Positions 48,397 to 56,685 of a stretch of 64,000 bases of DNA are shown piece by piece (position 1 is the first letter of the stretch; each line of letters begins with the position of its first letter). The notes below the pieces were generated by a model. The model had not been told where the DNA came from, searched no databases, and was given only the letters and a program-made list of their open reading frames with translations. This stretch comes from Mycobacterium scrofulaceum. GTDB lineage: Bacteria > Actinomycetota > Actinomycetes > Mycobacteriales > Mycobacteriaceae. The stretch is from NCBI RefSeq assembly GCF_002086735.1, contig NZ_MVIJ01000027.1, positions 16,539 to 80,538 on the forward strand, written 5' to 3'. Position numbers and translations under genes: made by a program.

Positions 48397-50309
48397 CAGC
48401 CTCTCCGTCCCGGATGCTCGGCCAGTTCGTCGTCGGTGTAGTACTTCTCCAGCTCGGAGATCTCGAAGAGCTCCAGCAGGTCGGGCCGCATCGGCACCTG
48501 GTCCTTGCGGGTGATGCTGATGTCCGGGATCACCTCGTCGCCCCCGGCGGCCTGGCAGACCAGCAGCACCTTGCGCCACCCGGAGTCCATCGCCGGATGG
48601 TCGTCGCGGGTGTGGCCGCCGCGGCTCTCGGTACGCTCCAGCGCGGCCTTGGCCACGCATTCGCTGACCAGCAGCATGTTGCGCAGGTCGATGGCGAGGT
48701 TCCAGCCCGGGTTGTAGTGGCGGCCGCCCTCCACGTGCATGTTCTTGAACCGCTCGCGCAGCTTGTCCAGCCGGGTGAGGGCCTCCGCGACCTCGTCGGC
48801 CTTGCGGATGATGCCGACGAGGTCGTTCATCGACTGCTGCAGCTCGAGCTGCAGCGTGTACGGGTTCTCCGGGGCGCCGTTGGCCGGCCCGTCGAACGGG
48901 GACAGCGCCCGCTTCGCCGCGGTCTCGACGGCGTCGGCCGAGATGGTCGGGCGGCTGCTGAGCGCACGGACGTAGTCGGCCGCGCCCAGTCCGGCCCGCC
49001 GGCCGAAGACCAGCAGGTCCGACAGCGAGTTACCGCCCAGCCGGTTGGAGCCGTGCATGCCGCCGGAGCACTCGCCCGCGGCGAACAACCCGGGGACGGT
49101 GGCCGCGCCGGTGTCGGCGTCCACCTCGACCCCGCCCATCACGTAGTGACAGGTGGGCCCGACCTCCATCGGCTCCTTGGTGATGTCGACCCCGGCCAGC
49201 TCCTTGAACTGGTGGTACATCGACGGCAGGCGCCGCTTGATCTCCTCGGGCGTCAACCGGGACGCGATGTCGAGGAAGACGCCGCCGTGCGGGCTGCCGC
49301 GGCCCGCCTTGACCTCCGAGTTGATCGCGCGCGCTACCTCGTCGCGGGGCAGCAGGTCGGGCGTGCGGCGGGCCGAGTCGTTGTCCTTGAGCCACTGGTC
49401 GGCTTCTTGCTCGGTCTCGGCGTACTGCCCCTTGAACACCGGCGGGATGTAGTCGAACATGAACCGCTTGCCGTCGGAGTTCTTCAGCACACCGCCGTCG
49501 CCGCGGACACCCTCGGTGACGAGGATGCCCTTCACGCTGGGCGGCCACACCATGCCGGTCGGGTGGAACTGGACGAATTCCATGTTGATCAGCGACGCGC
49601 CCGCCCGCAGGGCGAGCGCGTGCCCGTCGCCGGTGTACTCCCATGAGTTCGAGGTGACCTTGAACGACTTTCCGATCCCGCCGGTGGCGAGCACCACCGC
49701 GGGCGCCTCGAACAGCACGAACTGGCCCGTCTCGCGCCAGTAGCCGAAGGCTCCGGCGATCGCGTCTCCGTCCTTGAGCAGTTCGGTGATGGTGCACTCG
49801 GCGAACACCTTGATGCGCGCCTCGTAGTCGCCCTGTTCGGCGTAGTCCTCCTGCTGCAGCGAGACGATCTTCTGCTGCATCGTGCGGATCAGCTCCAGGC
49901 CGGTGCGGTCGCCGACGTGCGCCAGCCGGGGGTAGGTGTGCCCGCCGAAGTTGCGCTGGCTGATCTTGCCGTCCTTGAGGCGATCGAACAGGGCGCCATA
50001 GGTTTCCAGCTCCCAGACGCGGTCGGGCGCCTCTTTGGCGTGCAGTTCGGCCATCCGCCAGTTGTTGAGGAACTTCCCACCGCGCATCGTGTCGCCGAAG
50101 TGGGTCTCCCAGTTGTCCTTCGGGTTGGTGTTGCCCATCGACGCGGCGCAGCCGCCCTCGGCCATCACCGTGTGGGCCTTGCCGAAGAGGGACTTGCACA
50201 CCACCGCGACCTTGAGGCCGCGTTCCCGCGCCTCGATGACCGCACGGAGCCCCGCGCCGCCGGCGCCGATGACGACTACGTCGTAGGCATGCCGCTCGAC
50301 CTCAACCAT
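48396..50309 (-). CDS. succinate dehydrogenase flavoprotein subunit (Sdh1 A)
   Basis: A 637-residue flavoprotein matching Rv0248c. The FAD motif VIGAGGAGL is near 13-21, and His46 in KAHTVMAEGG is the covalent FAD attachment site. SNRLGGNSLSDLLVFGRRAG near 440 is the conserved C-terminal FAD segment. The ATG at 50309 has GAGGG shortly upstream. It oxidises succinate to fumarate. With the anchor and iron-sulfur genes it forms the Sdh1 complex, the menaquinone-linked enzyme of mycobacteria. Succinate from GabD1, elsewhere in this window, is a natural substrate source. Confidence 0.93.
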   Translation of the reverse strand: MVEVERHAYDVVVIGAGGAGLRAVIEARERGLKVAVVCKSLFGKAHTVMAEGGCAASMGNTNPKDNWETHFGDTMRGGKFLNNWRMAELHAKEAPDRVWELETYGALFDRLKDGKISQRNFGGHTYPRLAHVGDRTGLELIRTMQQKIVSLQQEDYAEQGDYEARIKVFAECTITELLKDGDAIAGAFGYWRETGQFVLFEAPAVVLATGGIGKSFKVTSNSWEYTGDGHALALRAGASLINMEFVQFHPTGMVWPPSVKGILVTEGVRGDGGVLKNSDGKRFMFDYIPPVFKGQYAETEQEADQWLKDNDSARRTPDLLPRDEVARAINSEVKAGRGSPHGGVFLDIASRLTPEEIKRRLPSMYHQFKELAGVDITKEPMEVGPTCHYVMGGVEVDADTGAATVPGLFAAGECSGGMHGSNRLGGNSLSDLLVFGRRAGLGAADYVRALSSRPTISADAVETAAKRALSPFDGPANGAPENPYTLQLELQQSMNDLVGIIRKADEVAEALTRLDKLRERFKNMHVEGGRHYNPGWNLAIDLRNMLLVSECVAKAALERTESRGGHTRDDHPAMDSGWRKVLLVCQAAGGDEVIPDISITRKDQVPMRPDLLELFEISELEKYYTDDELAEHPGRRG

Positions 50310-50352
50310 GAAACCCTCGCTAGCTAAGTTCTGACTATTTTCAAAAGGCGTT

Positions 50353-51180
50353 TCAGCCAACAAATCTCAGGTCACTGATGGTGCCGCTGGCCACCAGGGC
50401 GATGTAGAAATCGGTGAGCATCAGGGTGCCCAATGTGACCCACGCGTACAGCTTGTGCCGGGTGTTGATGTGGCTGACCTGGGTCCAGATCCAGTACCGC
50501 ACCGGGTGCTTGGAGAAGTGCTTGAGCCGCCCGCCGGTCACGTGCCGGCACGAGTGGCAGGACAGCGTGTAGACCCACAGCATCACGACGTTGCCCACCA
50601 TGATCAGGTTGCCCAGGCCGAACCCGAAGCCGTGCGGGCCGGAGTCGGAGTGGAATCCGATGATCGCGTCGTAGGTGTTGATCACCGAGATGATGCCGGC
50701 GATGTAGAAGAAGTACCGGTGGCTGTTCTGGATGATCAGCGGGAACCTGGTCTCGCCGGTGTAGTGGACTCGCGGTTCGGCGACCGCGCAGGCGCTGGGC
50801 GACTGCCACACCGTGCGGTAGTAGGCGCCGCGGTAGTAGTAGCACGTCAGCCGGAACAGCAGCAGGAACGGCAGCGTCAGCGCCGCGTACGGCAGCCACC
50901 ACACGTTCGGCAGGATCTGCGGCCAGAAGTCGTGGGCCTCCCCGCAGGCGGTGCTCACGCAGGGGGAGTAGAACGGCGTCAGGTAGTGGTACTGCGGGAC
51001 GAAGAAGTAGTTCTGCTGGAACGCGCGGAACGTCGCGTAGATGAGGAACGCGGCGAAACCCAGGTCGATCCGCAGCGGCGACATCCACCACCGGTCGGTG
51101 CGTAGGGTCCGCTGCGGGATGCGGGCGCGCGCGGGTGAAAAGACACCTGACGCAGGACGGTTCGCCGTGGGTGCGCTCAT
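50353..51180 (-). CDS. succinate dehydrogenase membrane anchor subunit (Sdh1 C)
   Basis: A 275-residue membrane protein matching Rv0249c. About five hydrophobic helices (for example IDLGFAAFLIYATFRAF near 38 and GLGNLIMVGNVVMLWVYTLS near 190) and many conserved His and Cys (SCHSCRHVTGG near 212) suit a haem- and quinone-binding anchor. It fixes the succinate dehydrogenase catalytic subunits to the membrane and delivers electrons to menaquinone. It heads the operon 43 bp before the flavoprotein start. Confidence 0.88.
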   Translation of the reverse strand: MSAPTANRPASGVFSPARARIPQRTLRTDRWWMSPLRIDLGFAAFLIYATFRAFQQNYFFVPQYHYLTPFYSPCVSTACGEAHDFWPQILPNVWWLPYAALTLPFLLLFRLTCYYYRGAYYRTVWQSPSACAVAEPRVHYTGETRFPLIIQNSHRYFFYIAGIISVINTYDAIIGFHSDSGPHGFGFGLGNLIMVGNVVMLWVYTLSCHSCRHVTGGRLKHFSKHPVRYWIWTQVSHINTRHKLYAWVTLGTLMLTDFYIALVASGTISDLRFVG

Positions 51181-51271
51181 CTAGTGTTCCTCTTCGAACG
51201 GGCTGTTGGTCGAAGGGTACACAGAGAGCACCCCCTCGCTTCCGGGGGGCTTGGTTGTGCGGACCTTGTTG

Positions 51272-51568
51272 TCAGGACCTGCTGTGACCGCCGACACCCT
51301 CGTCGTCGACATCGCGCCAGAACTCGCTGTCGTACTGGGTGTCGGGGATGACGACCTTCTCGCCGGACTGCTGCACGGTGGCGCGCGACAGGTCGAGCTC
51401 GGACACGTCGGTGTCCAGCATCTCGACGTCGGAGAGGATCCGGTCGGCGTCGATGACGATGCGCCGCATCGCCGGGCTGTCGCCGTAGCGACTCTTCAGG
51501 GAGCCCACGCACCGCCGCAGGCCGCCGATCAGGTCGTGCAGTTCGGCGAGTTCAGTCGTGGTGCTCAA
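51272..51568 (-). CDS. conserved hypothetical protein (Rv0250c type)
   Basis: A 98-residue acidic, mostly helical soluble protein, starting MSTTTELAELHDLIGGLRRC and carrying RIVIDADRILSDVEMLD near 40. It matches Rv0250c (about 97). It lies 91 bp upstream of the Sdh1 anchor gene on the same strand and may be the first gene of that operon. It could be an assembly or regulatory factor for Sdh1, but this is only a guess from position. Confidence 0.8.
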   Translation of the reverse strand: MSTTTELAELHDLIGGLRRCVGSLKSRYGDSPAMRRIVIDADRILSDVEMLDTDVSELDLSRATVQQSGEKVVIPDTQYDSEFWRDVDDEGVGGHSRS

Positions 51569-51743
51569 CGGATCTCCTCGGGCAGACGGTGTTACGGATC
51601 ACAGTACGCTTCTGAATACTATCCACCGCACAGCCCGCTGTCAGACGGATCGCGTCAGACGACCGCGGACCGCGCCACCGGGCCGCGCCGACCGTCGAGG
51701 GCGGGGATCGCGGCGGCGGACGGAATGCCCTGTCCCACAGGTG

Positions 51744-51775
51744 CATCCGGCGGGGCTGGCTGGCCCCGCCGGATG
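51744..51775 (-). terminator. hairpin terminator after hsp20
   Basis: CATCCGGCGGGGC (51744-51756) pairs exactly with GCCCCGCCGGATG (51763-51775) around TGGCTG, 11 bases after the minus-strand hsp20 stop. There is no U-tract, as is common for mycobacterial terminators. Confidence 0.7.
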
Positions 51776-51786
51776 GCGACCACCCG

Positions 51787-52227
51787 TTACTTGGTGATTG
51801 CGATGCGCTGGGCCCGGCTTCCGGCGTACGCGCCGGTCACCCGCACCGTCAGCACGCCCGCATCGTAGGAGGCCGTGATCGCGTCCCCGGTGACGTGAGC
51901 GGGCAGCTGGAACGACCGGCGGAAGGACCCGTACCGGATCTCGCGCAGGGTGCGCCCCTCTTTTTCCTCGGCGTGCTCGTCGCGGTGTTCGCCGTGGATC
52001 ACCAGCCGGCCACGGTCGACCTCGACGTTGACGTCCTTTTCGACGTCCACGCCGGGGAGCTCGACGCGTACGATCGCGTCGACGCCGTCCTTGACGATCT
52101 CCGCCGCGGGGTTAAAACCCGTGCTAGCCGGCTTGACCCAGTCCGTCGCGGCGGCGGGGCCGAAGAAGTCGCGCAACCACCGGTCGGTGTCCCAGGCCGG
52201 CCGCGGCCACAATGCGAGGTTACTCAT
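51787..52227 (-). CDS. small heat-shock protein Hsp20 (Acr2, Rv0251c type)
   Basis: A 146-residue alpha-crystallin chaperone matching Rv0251c. AAGGAG lies six bases before the ATG. The N-terminus has aromatic residues (WPRPAWDTDRWLRDFF), the alpha-crystallin domain runs from about 42 to 130 (VELPGVDVEKDVNVEVDRGR), and the C-terminal QRIAIT provides an IXI-like tail. It binds unfolded proteins under heat or redox stress. GGAAC-N19-GTT upstream fits a SigE/SigH-type stress promoter. A strong hairpin follows the gene. Confidence 0.9.
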   Translation of the reverse strand: MSNLALWPRPAWDTDRWLRDFFGPAAATDWVKPASTGFNPAAEIVKDGVDAIVRVELPGVDVEKDVNVEVDRGRLVIHGEHRDEHAEEKEGRTLREIRYGSFRRSFQLPAHVTGDAITASYDAGVLTVRVTGAYAGSRAQRIAITK

Positions 52228-52304
52228 GGGGATCTCCTTGCACTTCCTTGAGCTTTGTTGTGGATTTGCTGTGTCCGGCGCCCTTCCGGCCGGCTGTAAG
52301 GGAA

Positions 52305-52331
52305 AACATGAGTCGACCACGCTTAAGTTCC
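52305..52331 (-). promoter_or_regulatory. candidate SigE/SigH-type promoter of hsp20
   Basis: On the minus strand GGAAC (52331 to 52327) is separated by 19 bases from GTT (52307 to 52305), the form GGAAC-N(18-19)-GTT known for mycobacterial ECF stress sigma factors. It lies about 78 bp before the hsp20 start. Confidence 0.5.
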
Positions 52332-52338
52332 ACCTAGG

Positions 52339-52357
52339 CGTTCGCCTTGGGCGAACG
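52339..52357. promoter_or_regulatory. palindrome between hsp20 and nirB
   Basis: CGTTCGCCTTGGGCGAACG has perfect 8-bp arms around three bases. It lies 8 bp upstream of the candidate hsp20 -35 and about 98 bp before nirB, so it could serve either gene. The regulator is unknown. Confidence 0.5.
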
Positions 52358-52454
52358 AATATTCACAACGGTTGCTGTGAGTTGTGAGATCCTCGTCATA
52401 GGACCGTCACATTGAGCGAAACCGCGGTAATTTCTGGCCGCTAACCTCAAAGCC

Positions 52455-55034
52455 ATGGCTGCAGACGGGATTTCGCGCGCGCACTGTGCGGGCCGTCACA
52501 TCGTCGTCGTGGGACACGGCATGGTGGGGCACCGGCTGGTGGAGGCGCTCCGGGCGCGTGACACCGAGGGGTTGTGGCGCATCACGGTTTTCGCGGAGGA
52601 AGCCGACGCGGCTTACGACCGCGTCGGGCTGACCTCGTACACCGAGAGCTGGGACCGCAAGCTGCTGGCGTTGCCGGGCAACGATTACGCGGGCGACGAG
52701 CTGGTGCGGTTGGTGTTGAACACCCGCGTCACCGGGATCGACCGGGAAGCGAAGTCGGTGGTGACGGCCGACGGTCAACGGCACCCCTACGACACGTTGG
52801 TGTTGGCCACCGGGTCCTACGCCTTCGTCCCGCCGGTGCCCGGCCACGACCTGGCGGCGTGCCACGTGTACCGCACGCTCGACGACCTCGACGCCATCCG
52901 GGCCGACGCCCGGCGCACGGTGGAGGCCGGACGCACGCCGGCCGGTGTGGTCATCGGCGGTGGCCTGTTGGGGCTGGAGGCCGCTAACGCGCTGCGCCAG
53001 TTCGGGTTGCGGACGCACGTCGTCGAGATGATGCCGCGGCTGATGGCCCAGCAGATCGACGAGGGCGGCGGCGCGTTGCTGGCCAAGATGGTCGGCGACC
53101 TGGGCATCGCGGTGCACGTGGGCACGGGCACCGAGTCGATCGAGGCGCTCGACCATTCGGACGGGGTGTCGTCGGTACGGGTGCGGCTGACCGACGGCGA
53201 GGTCATCGACGCCGGGCTGGTCATCTTCGCGGCCGGCATCCGCCCGCGCGACGAGCTGGCCAGGGAAGCCGGCCTGACCCTCGCCGAGCGCGGCGGTGTG
53301 CTCACCGACTTAGCCTGCCGCACAAGTGATCCGGATATCTACGCGGTGGGTGAGGTGGCCGCGATCGGTGGCCGGTGCTACGGCCTGGTGGGGCCGGGCT
53401 ACACCTCCGCCGAAGTGGTGGCCGACCGCTTGCTGGACGGTGCGGCGGAGTTCGGCGAAGCCGACCTGTCGACCAAGCTGAAGCTGCTCGGCGTCGACGT
53501 CGCCAGCTTCGGCGACGCGATGGGGGTGACCGAGAACTGCCTCGAGGTCGCCATCAACGACGCCGTCAAGCGGACCTACGCCAAGCTGGTGCTCTCGGAC
53601 GACGCGAAGACCCTGCTCGGCGGTGTCTTGGTGGGCGACGCCTCGTCGTACGGGGTGTTGCGGCCGATGGTCGGCAGCGAGCTGCCGGGCGATCCGCTCG
53701 CGCTGATCGCTCCGGTCTCGGGCGAGGCTCCGGCGCTGGGGGTTGGGGCGCTGCCGGATTCGGCGCAGATCTGCTCGTGCAACAACGTCACCAAGGGCGA
53801 CCTGAAGTGCGCGATCGCCGACGGCTGCGCCGACGTGCCCGCGCTCAAGTCGTGCACCTCGGCCGGCACCTCGTGCGGCTCGTGCGTGCCCCTGCTCAAG
53901 CAGCTGCTGGAAGCCGAGGGCGTCGAACAGTCCAAGGCGCTGTGCGAGCATTTCAGCCAGTCGCGCGCGGAGCTGTTCGAGATCATCTCGGCGACCGAGA
54001 TCCGCACATTCTCCGGCCTGCTGGAGCGCTTCGGCCGCGGAAAGGGTTGCGACATCTGCAAACCCGTGGTCGCCTCAATTTTGGCCTCCACCGGCTCGGA
54101 CCACATCCTCGAGGGCGAGCAGGCCTCGCTGCAGGATTCCAACGACCACTTCCTGGCCAACATCCAGAAGAACGGCAGCTACTCGGTGGTGCCCCGGGTG
54201 CCTGGCGGTGACATCAAGCCCGAGCACCTGATCCTGATCGGCCAGATCGCCCAGGATTTCGGGCTTTACACGAAGATCACGGGCGGCCAGCGGATCGACC
54301 TGTTCGGCGCCCGGGTGGATCAGCTGCCGGAGATCTGGAAGCGGCTCGTCGACGGCGGGATGGAGTCGGGCCACGCCTACGGCAAGGCGCTGCGGACCGT
54401 GAAGAGCTGCGTGGGCACCGACTGGTGCCGCTACGGCCAGCAGGATTCGGTGCAGCTGGCCATCGACCTGGAGCTGCGGTACCGGGGCCTGCGCGCGCCG
54501 CACAAGATCAAGATGGGGGTTTCGGGCTGCGCGCGCGAGTGCGCCGAAGCGCGCGGCAAGGACGTCGGCGTCATCGCCACCGAAAAGGGCTGGAACCTCT
54601 ACGTCGGCGGTAACGGCGGCATGACACCCAAGCATGCGCAGCTGCTGGCCGGCGACCTGGACACCGAGACGCTGGTCCGCTACGTCGACCGCTTCCTGAT
54701 GTATTACATCCGGACCGCCGACCGGCTGCAGCGCACCGCGCCCTGGGTCGATTCGCTCGAGGGCGGCCTCGACCACGTCCGCGAGGTCGTGTGCGAGGAC
54801 TCGCTGGGCCTGGCCAAAGAGTTCGAGGCCGCAATGGAGCGGCACGTGCAGAACTACCAATGCGAATGGAAGGGCGTGCTCGACGACCCGGACAAGCTGT
54901 CGCGGTTCGTCTCGTTCGTCAACGCCCCCGACGCCGTCGACTCGACGGTCGAATTCACCGAACATGCCGGGCGCAAAATCCCTGTCTCCATTGGGATGCC
55001 GAAGATCCGTACGGGAGCTGGAGAGCAATCATGA
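52455..55034 (+). CDS. nirB: assimilatory nitrite reductase large subunit NirB
   Basis: An 859-residue NADH-dependent nitrite reductase matching Rv0252. Domain order: FAD/NADH oxidoreductase (HIVVVGHGMVGHRLVEAL near 15 and VVIGGGLLGLEAANAL near 165), a BFD-type [2Fe-2S] domain (ICSCNNVTKGD and CTSAGTSCGSC, about 439-480), then the sulfite/nitrite reductase siroheme and [4Fe-4S] domain (SCVGTDWCRYG near 652 and GVSGCARECAEARGKD near 690). It reduces nitrite to ammonium in the cytosol for nitrogen assimilation. nirD overlaps its stop. Confidence 0.94.
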   Translation: MAADGISRAHCAGRHIVVVGHGMVGHRLVEALRARDTEGLWRITVFAEEADAAYDRVGLTSYTESWDRKLLALPGNDYAGDELVRLVLNTRVTGIDREAKSVVTADGQRHPYDTLVLATGSYAFVPPVPGHDLAACHVYRTLDDLDAIRADARRTVEAGRTPAGVVIGGGLLGLEAANALRQFGLRTHVVEMMPRLMAQQIDEGGGALLAKMVGDLGIAVHVGTGTESIEALDHSDGVSSVRVRLTDGEVIDAGLVIFAAGIRPRDELAREAGLTLAERGGVLTDLACRTSDPDIYAVGEVAAIGGRCYGLVGPGYTSAEVVADRLLDGAAEFGEADLSTKLKLLGVDVASFGDAMGVTENCLEVAINDAVKRTYAKLVLSDDAKTLLGGVLVGDASSYGVLRPMVGSELPGDPLALIAPVSGEAPALGVGALPDSAQICSCNNVTKGDLKCAIADGCADVPALKSCTSAGTSCGSCVPLLKQLLEAEGVEQSKALCEHFSQSRAELFEIISATEIRTFSGLLERFGRGKGCDICKPVVASILASTGSDHILEGEQASLQDSNDHFLANIQKNGSYSVVPRVPGGDIKPEHLILIGQIAQDFGLYTKITGGQRIDLFGARVDQLPEIWKRLVDGGMESGHAYGKALRTVKSCVGTDWCRYGQQDSVQLAIDLELRYRGLRAPHKIKMGVSGCARECAEARGKDVGVIATEKGWNLYVGGNGGMTPKHAQLLAGDLDTETLVRYVDRFLMYYIRTADRLQRTAPWVDSLEGGLDHVREVVCEDSLGLAKEFEAAMERHVQNYQCEWKGVLDDPDKLSRFVSFVNAPDAVDSTVEFTEHAGRKIPVSIGMPKIRTGAGEQS

Positions 55035-55384
55035 CACTTCTCAACGACATTGCGGTGTGGACGACGGCCTGCGAGTACGAGCGCCTCATCCCGGGCCGGG
55101 GCGTCGGCGTGCTGCTCGACGACGGTTCCCAGGCGGCGTTGTTCCGGCTGGACGACGGCTCGGTGTACGCGGTGGGCAACGTCGACCCGTTCTCCGGGGC
55201 GGCGGTGCTCTCCCGTGGGATCGTGGGTGACCGCGGTGGCCGGGTGACGGTCCAATCGCCGATCCTCAAACAGGCCTTCTCGCTGGAAGACGGTTCCTGC
55301 CTGGATGATCCGGACTTCTCGGTGCCGGTGTACCCGGCGCGGGTCACCGCCGACGGTTTCGTCCAGGTGGGCCGGACCGCCTAG
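55031..55384 (+). CDS. nirD: nitrite reductase small subunit NirD
   Basis: A 117-residue Rieske-fold protein matching Rv0253. Its start overlaps the nirB stop (ATGA), so the two are co-translated. As in other NirD proteins, the CxH and CxxH iron-ligand motifs of true Rieske domains are absent (the site reads VGNVDPFSG), so the fold is kept without the cluster. It is needed for full NirB activity. Its stop overlaps that of the convergent TetR-like gene. Confidence 0.92.
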   Translation: MTLLNDIAVWTTACEYERLIPGRGVGVLLDDGSQAALFRLDDGSVYAVGNVDPFSGAAVLSRGIVGDRGGRVTVQSPILKQAFSLEDGSCLDDPDFSVPVYPARVTADGFVQVGRTA

Positions 55385-55833
55385 CGCGTGATGTCGCCGA
55401 CGAGGTAGCGCTGCATCGTCGGCCCGATGGCGTCGACGATCGCGTCGACCGACATCGAATGCAGCGGCTCGGAGCGGATGCCATAGCGCATGATGCCCAG
55501 GCCCACCAGCTGCGAGGCGCACAGCGAGGCGCGGGTGGCGACCTTGTCGGCGCCGAGCAGCTTCAGCAGGGGGCCGAAAACCGGGCCGATGAACATGCTT
55601 TGCACGGTCTCGGCGGTCTTGGCCATCCCGGTGGACGCGATCGCGCTCGCGGCGAAGGGGCCGCCGCCGGCGGCGTCCCACGTGGTGATCAGCATGCGTA
55701 GCGTCTGCCGACCCGCCTGGTTGACCCCGCCCGTGACGATCCGGTCGATGAATTCCGGTGTGCCGAACGGCAACCGCAACATCTTGGCGACCGGGTCGAG
55801 GAGCCCATGCGACGGTTCTTCGCGACGGGGCAT
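55381..55833 (-). CDS. TetR C-terminal-like protein lacking the DNA-binding domain (Rv0258c type)
   Basis: A 150-residue protein matching Rv0258c in length. The sequence from MLRLPFGTPEFIDRIVTGG to the end resembles the ligand-binding C-terminal domain of TetR regulators (the TRQTLRMLITTWDAAGG-like helix reads GRQTLRMLITTWDAAGG here). There is no helix-turn-helix before it, and the short upstream DNA does not encode one. So it is a TetR-like domain on its own, conserved as such if the Rv0258c match holds. It could bind a ligand or heterodimerise with a full TetR protein. Confidence 0.75.
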   Translation of the reverse strand: MPRREEPSHGLLDPVAKMLRLPFGTPEFIDRIVTGGVNQAGRQTLRMLITTWDAAGGGPFAASAIASTGMAKTAETVQSMFIGPVFGPLLKLLGADKVATRASLCASQLVGLGIMRYGIRSEPLHSMSVDAIVDAIGPTMQRYLVGDITR

Positions 55834-55905
55834 GATGCCAGGATCGTCGGTCCCTGAGCAAAGATCAAGCGTCGCCGCGTCGGCGCGCCCCGGCGGTTGC
55901 TGCCG

Positions 55906-56685
55906 TCAGGCGGCCGGATGCGGCAGCGCGATGCGGCCGCGGGCGAAGCGTTGCGCGCCCGGTCGGCGCGAGGCCCGTCGGGCGGCCGGGACCAGCACGG
56001 GCGGCACGGCGCGACGGAATCGATCGGCGATCAGGCGGGCCAGGCCCGGATGGGTGCCCAGCGGCGCGCTGACCAGGTCGGCGCCGCAGGCCTGCAGCCG
56101 CTCCTGGAACAGGCCGTCGGCCAGCAGGTAGGAGGCGACCACGACGCGGGCGCCGGTGCGGCGCGCGTGGCGCCTGGCCCCCTCCACGGCCTCGGGCAGC
56201 CGCGGGTCTGCGGTGGCGGCGAAGCCCAGACCCACCCGCGACCCGGTCACCGCCGACACCAGCGTCGCGGTGGTGTGCAGGTCGGCGCGGGCCCTGGCGT
56301 CCGAGGTCCCCGCCGCCGCCAGGACCACCGGATCGCCGGGCCGCCAACCACATTTGACCAGCTGATCACCGACGAGCCGGGCGACCTGCCCACTCGGGCC
56401 CAGGGCCGGCGCCACGATGACGTCCGGGTGCCCGCTCTGCTCCACGTGGGCCGGGAGGTCGGCGCGGACGTGATAGCCGCGCGACAGGAATGCCGGCAGC
56501 ACGATCGCGGGCCGGCCGGTTCTGATCGCCCGCGACAGCACCTCGCTGGGGGTGGGACCCAACACGTCGACGAAGGCGACCTCAACCCGGTGGCCGACCA
56601 ACGAACTCGCCTGCGCCGCAAGCCGTTCGATCATCGCCACGCCCTCCGGGCGGCGGGTGCCGTGGGCGACCAGAATCAGCGCCAC
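55906..56685 (-). CDS. sirohydrochlorin chelatase (CbiX/SirB-like, Rv0259c type)
   Basis: A 259-residue protein of the CbiX/SirB class II chelatase family, matching Rv0259c. The metal-binding His is in LILVAHGTRRPEG near residue 8, with two related halves (LVAHGT near 3 and VVLAAAGTSDARARADL near 120). The GTG at 56685 is chosen because it overlaps the end of the upstream gene. It most likely inserts iron into sirohydrochlorin to make siroheme, the cofactor of NirB; cobalt insertion for cobalamin is the alternative. Its start overlaps the nnaR-like gene, so the two form one operon. Confidence 0.85.
   Translation of the reverse strand: MALILVAHGTRRPEGVAMIERLAAQASSLVGHRVEVAFVDVLGPTPSEVLSRAIRTGRPAIVLPAFLSRGYHVRADLPAHVEQSGHPDVIVAPALGPSGQVARLVGDQLVKCGWRPGDPVVLAAAGTSDARARADLHTTATLVSAVTGSRVGLGFAATADPRLPEAVEGARRHARRTGARVVVASYLLADGLFQERLQACGADLVSAPLGTHPGLARLIADRFRRAVPPVLVPAARRASRRPGAQRFARGRIALPHPAA

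Noticed and set aside
52401..52445. GlnR box before nirB
   Set aside because: GTCAC and GAAAC occur, but with 7-base rather than 6-base spacing, and the second half is at the wrong distance, so the match is too weak to list.
55031..55384. NirD without Rieske cluster ligands as a defect
   Set aside because: NirD proteins normally lack these ligands; this is the usual state of the family.
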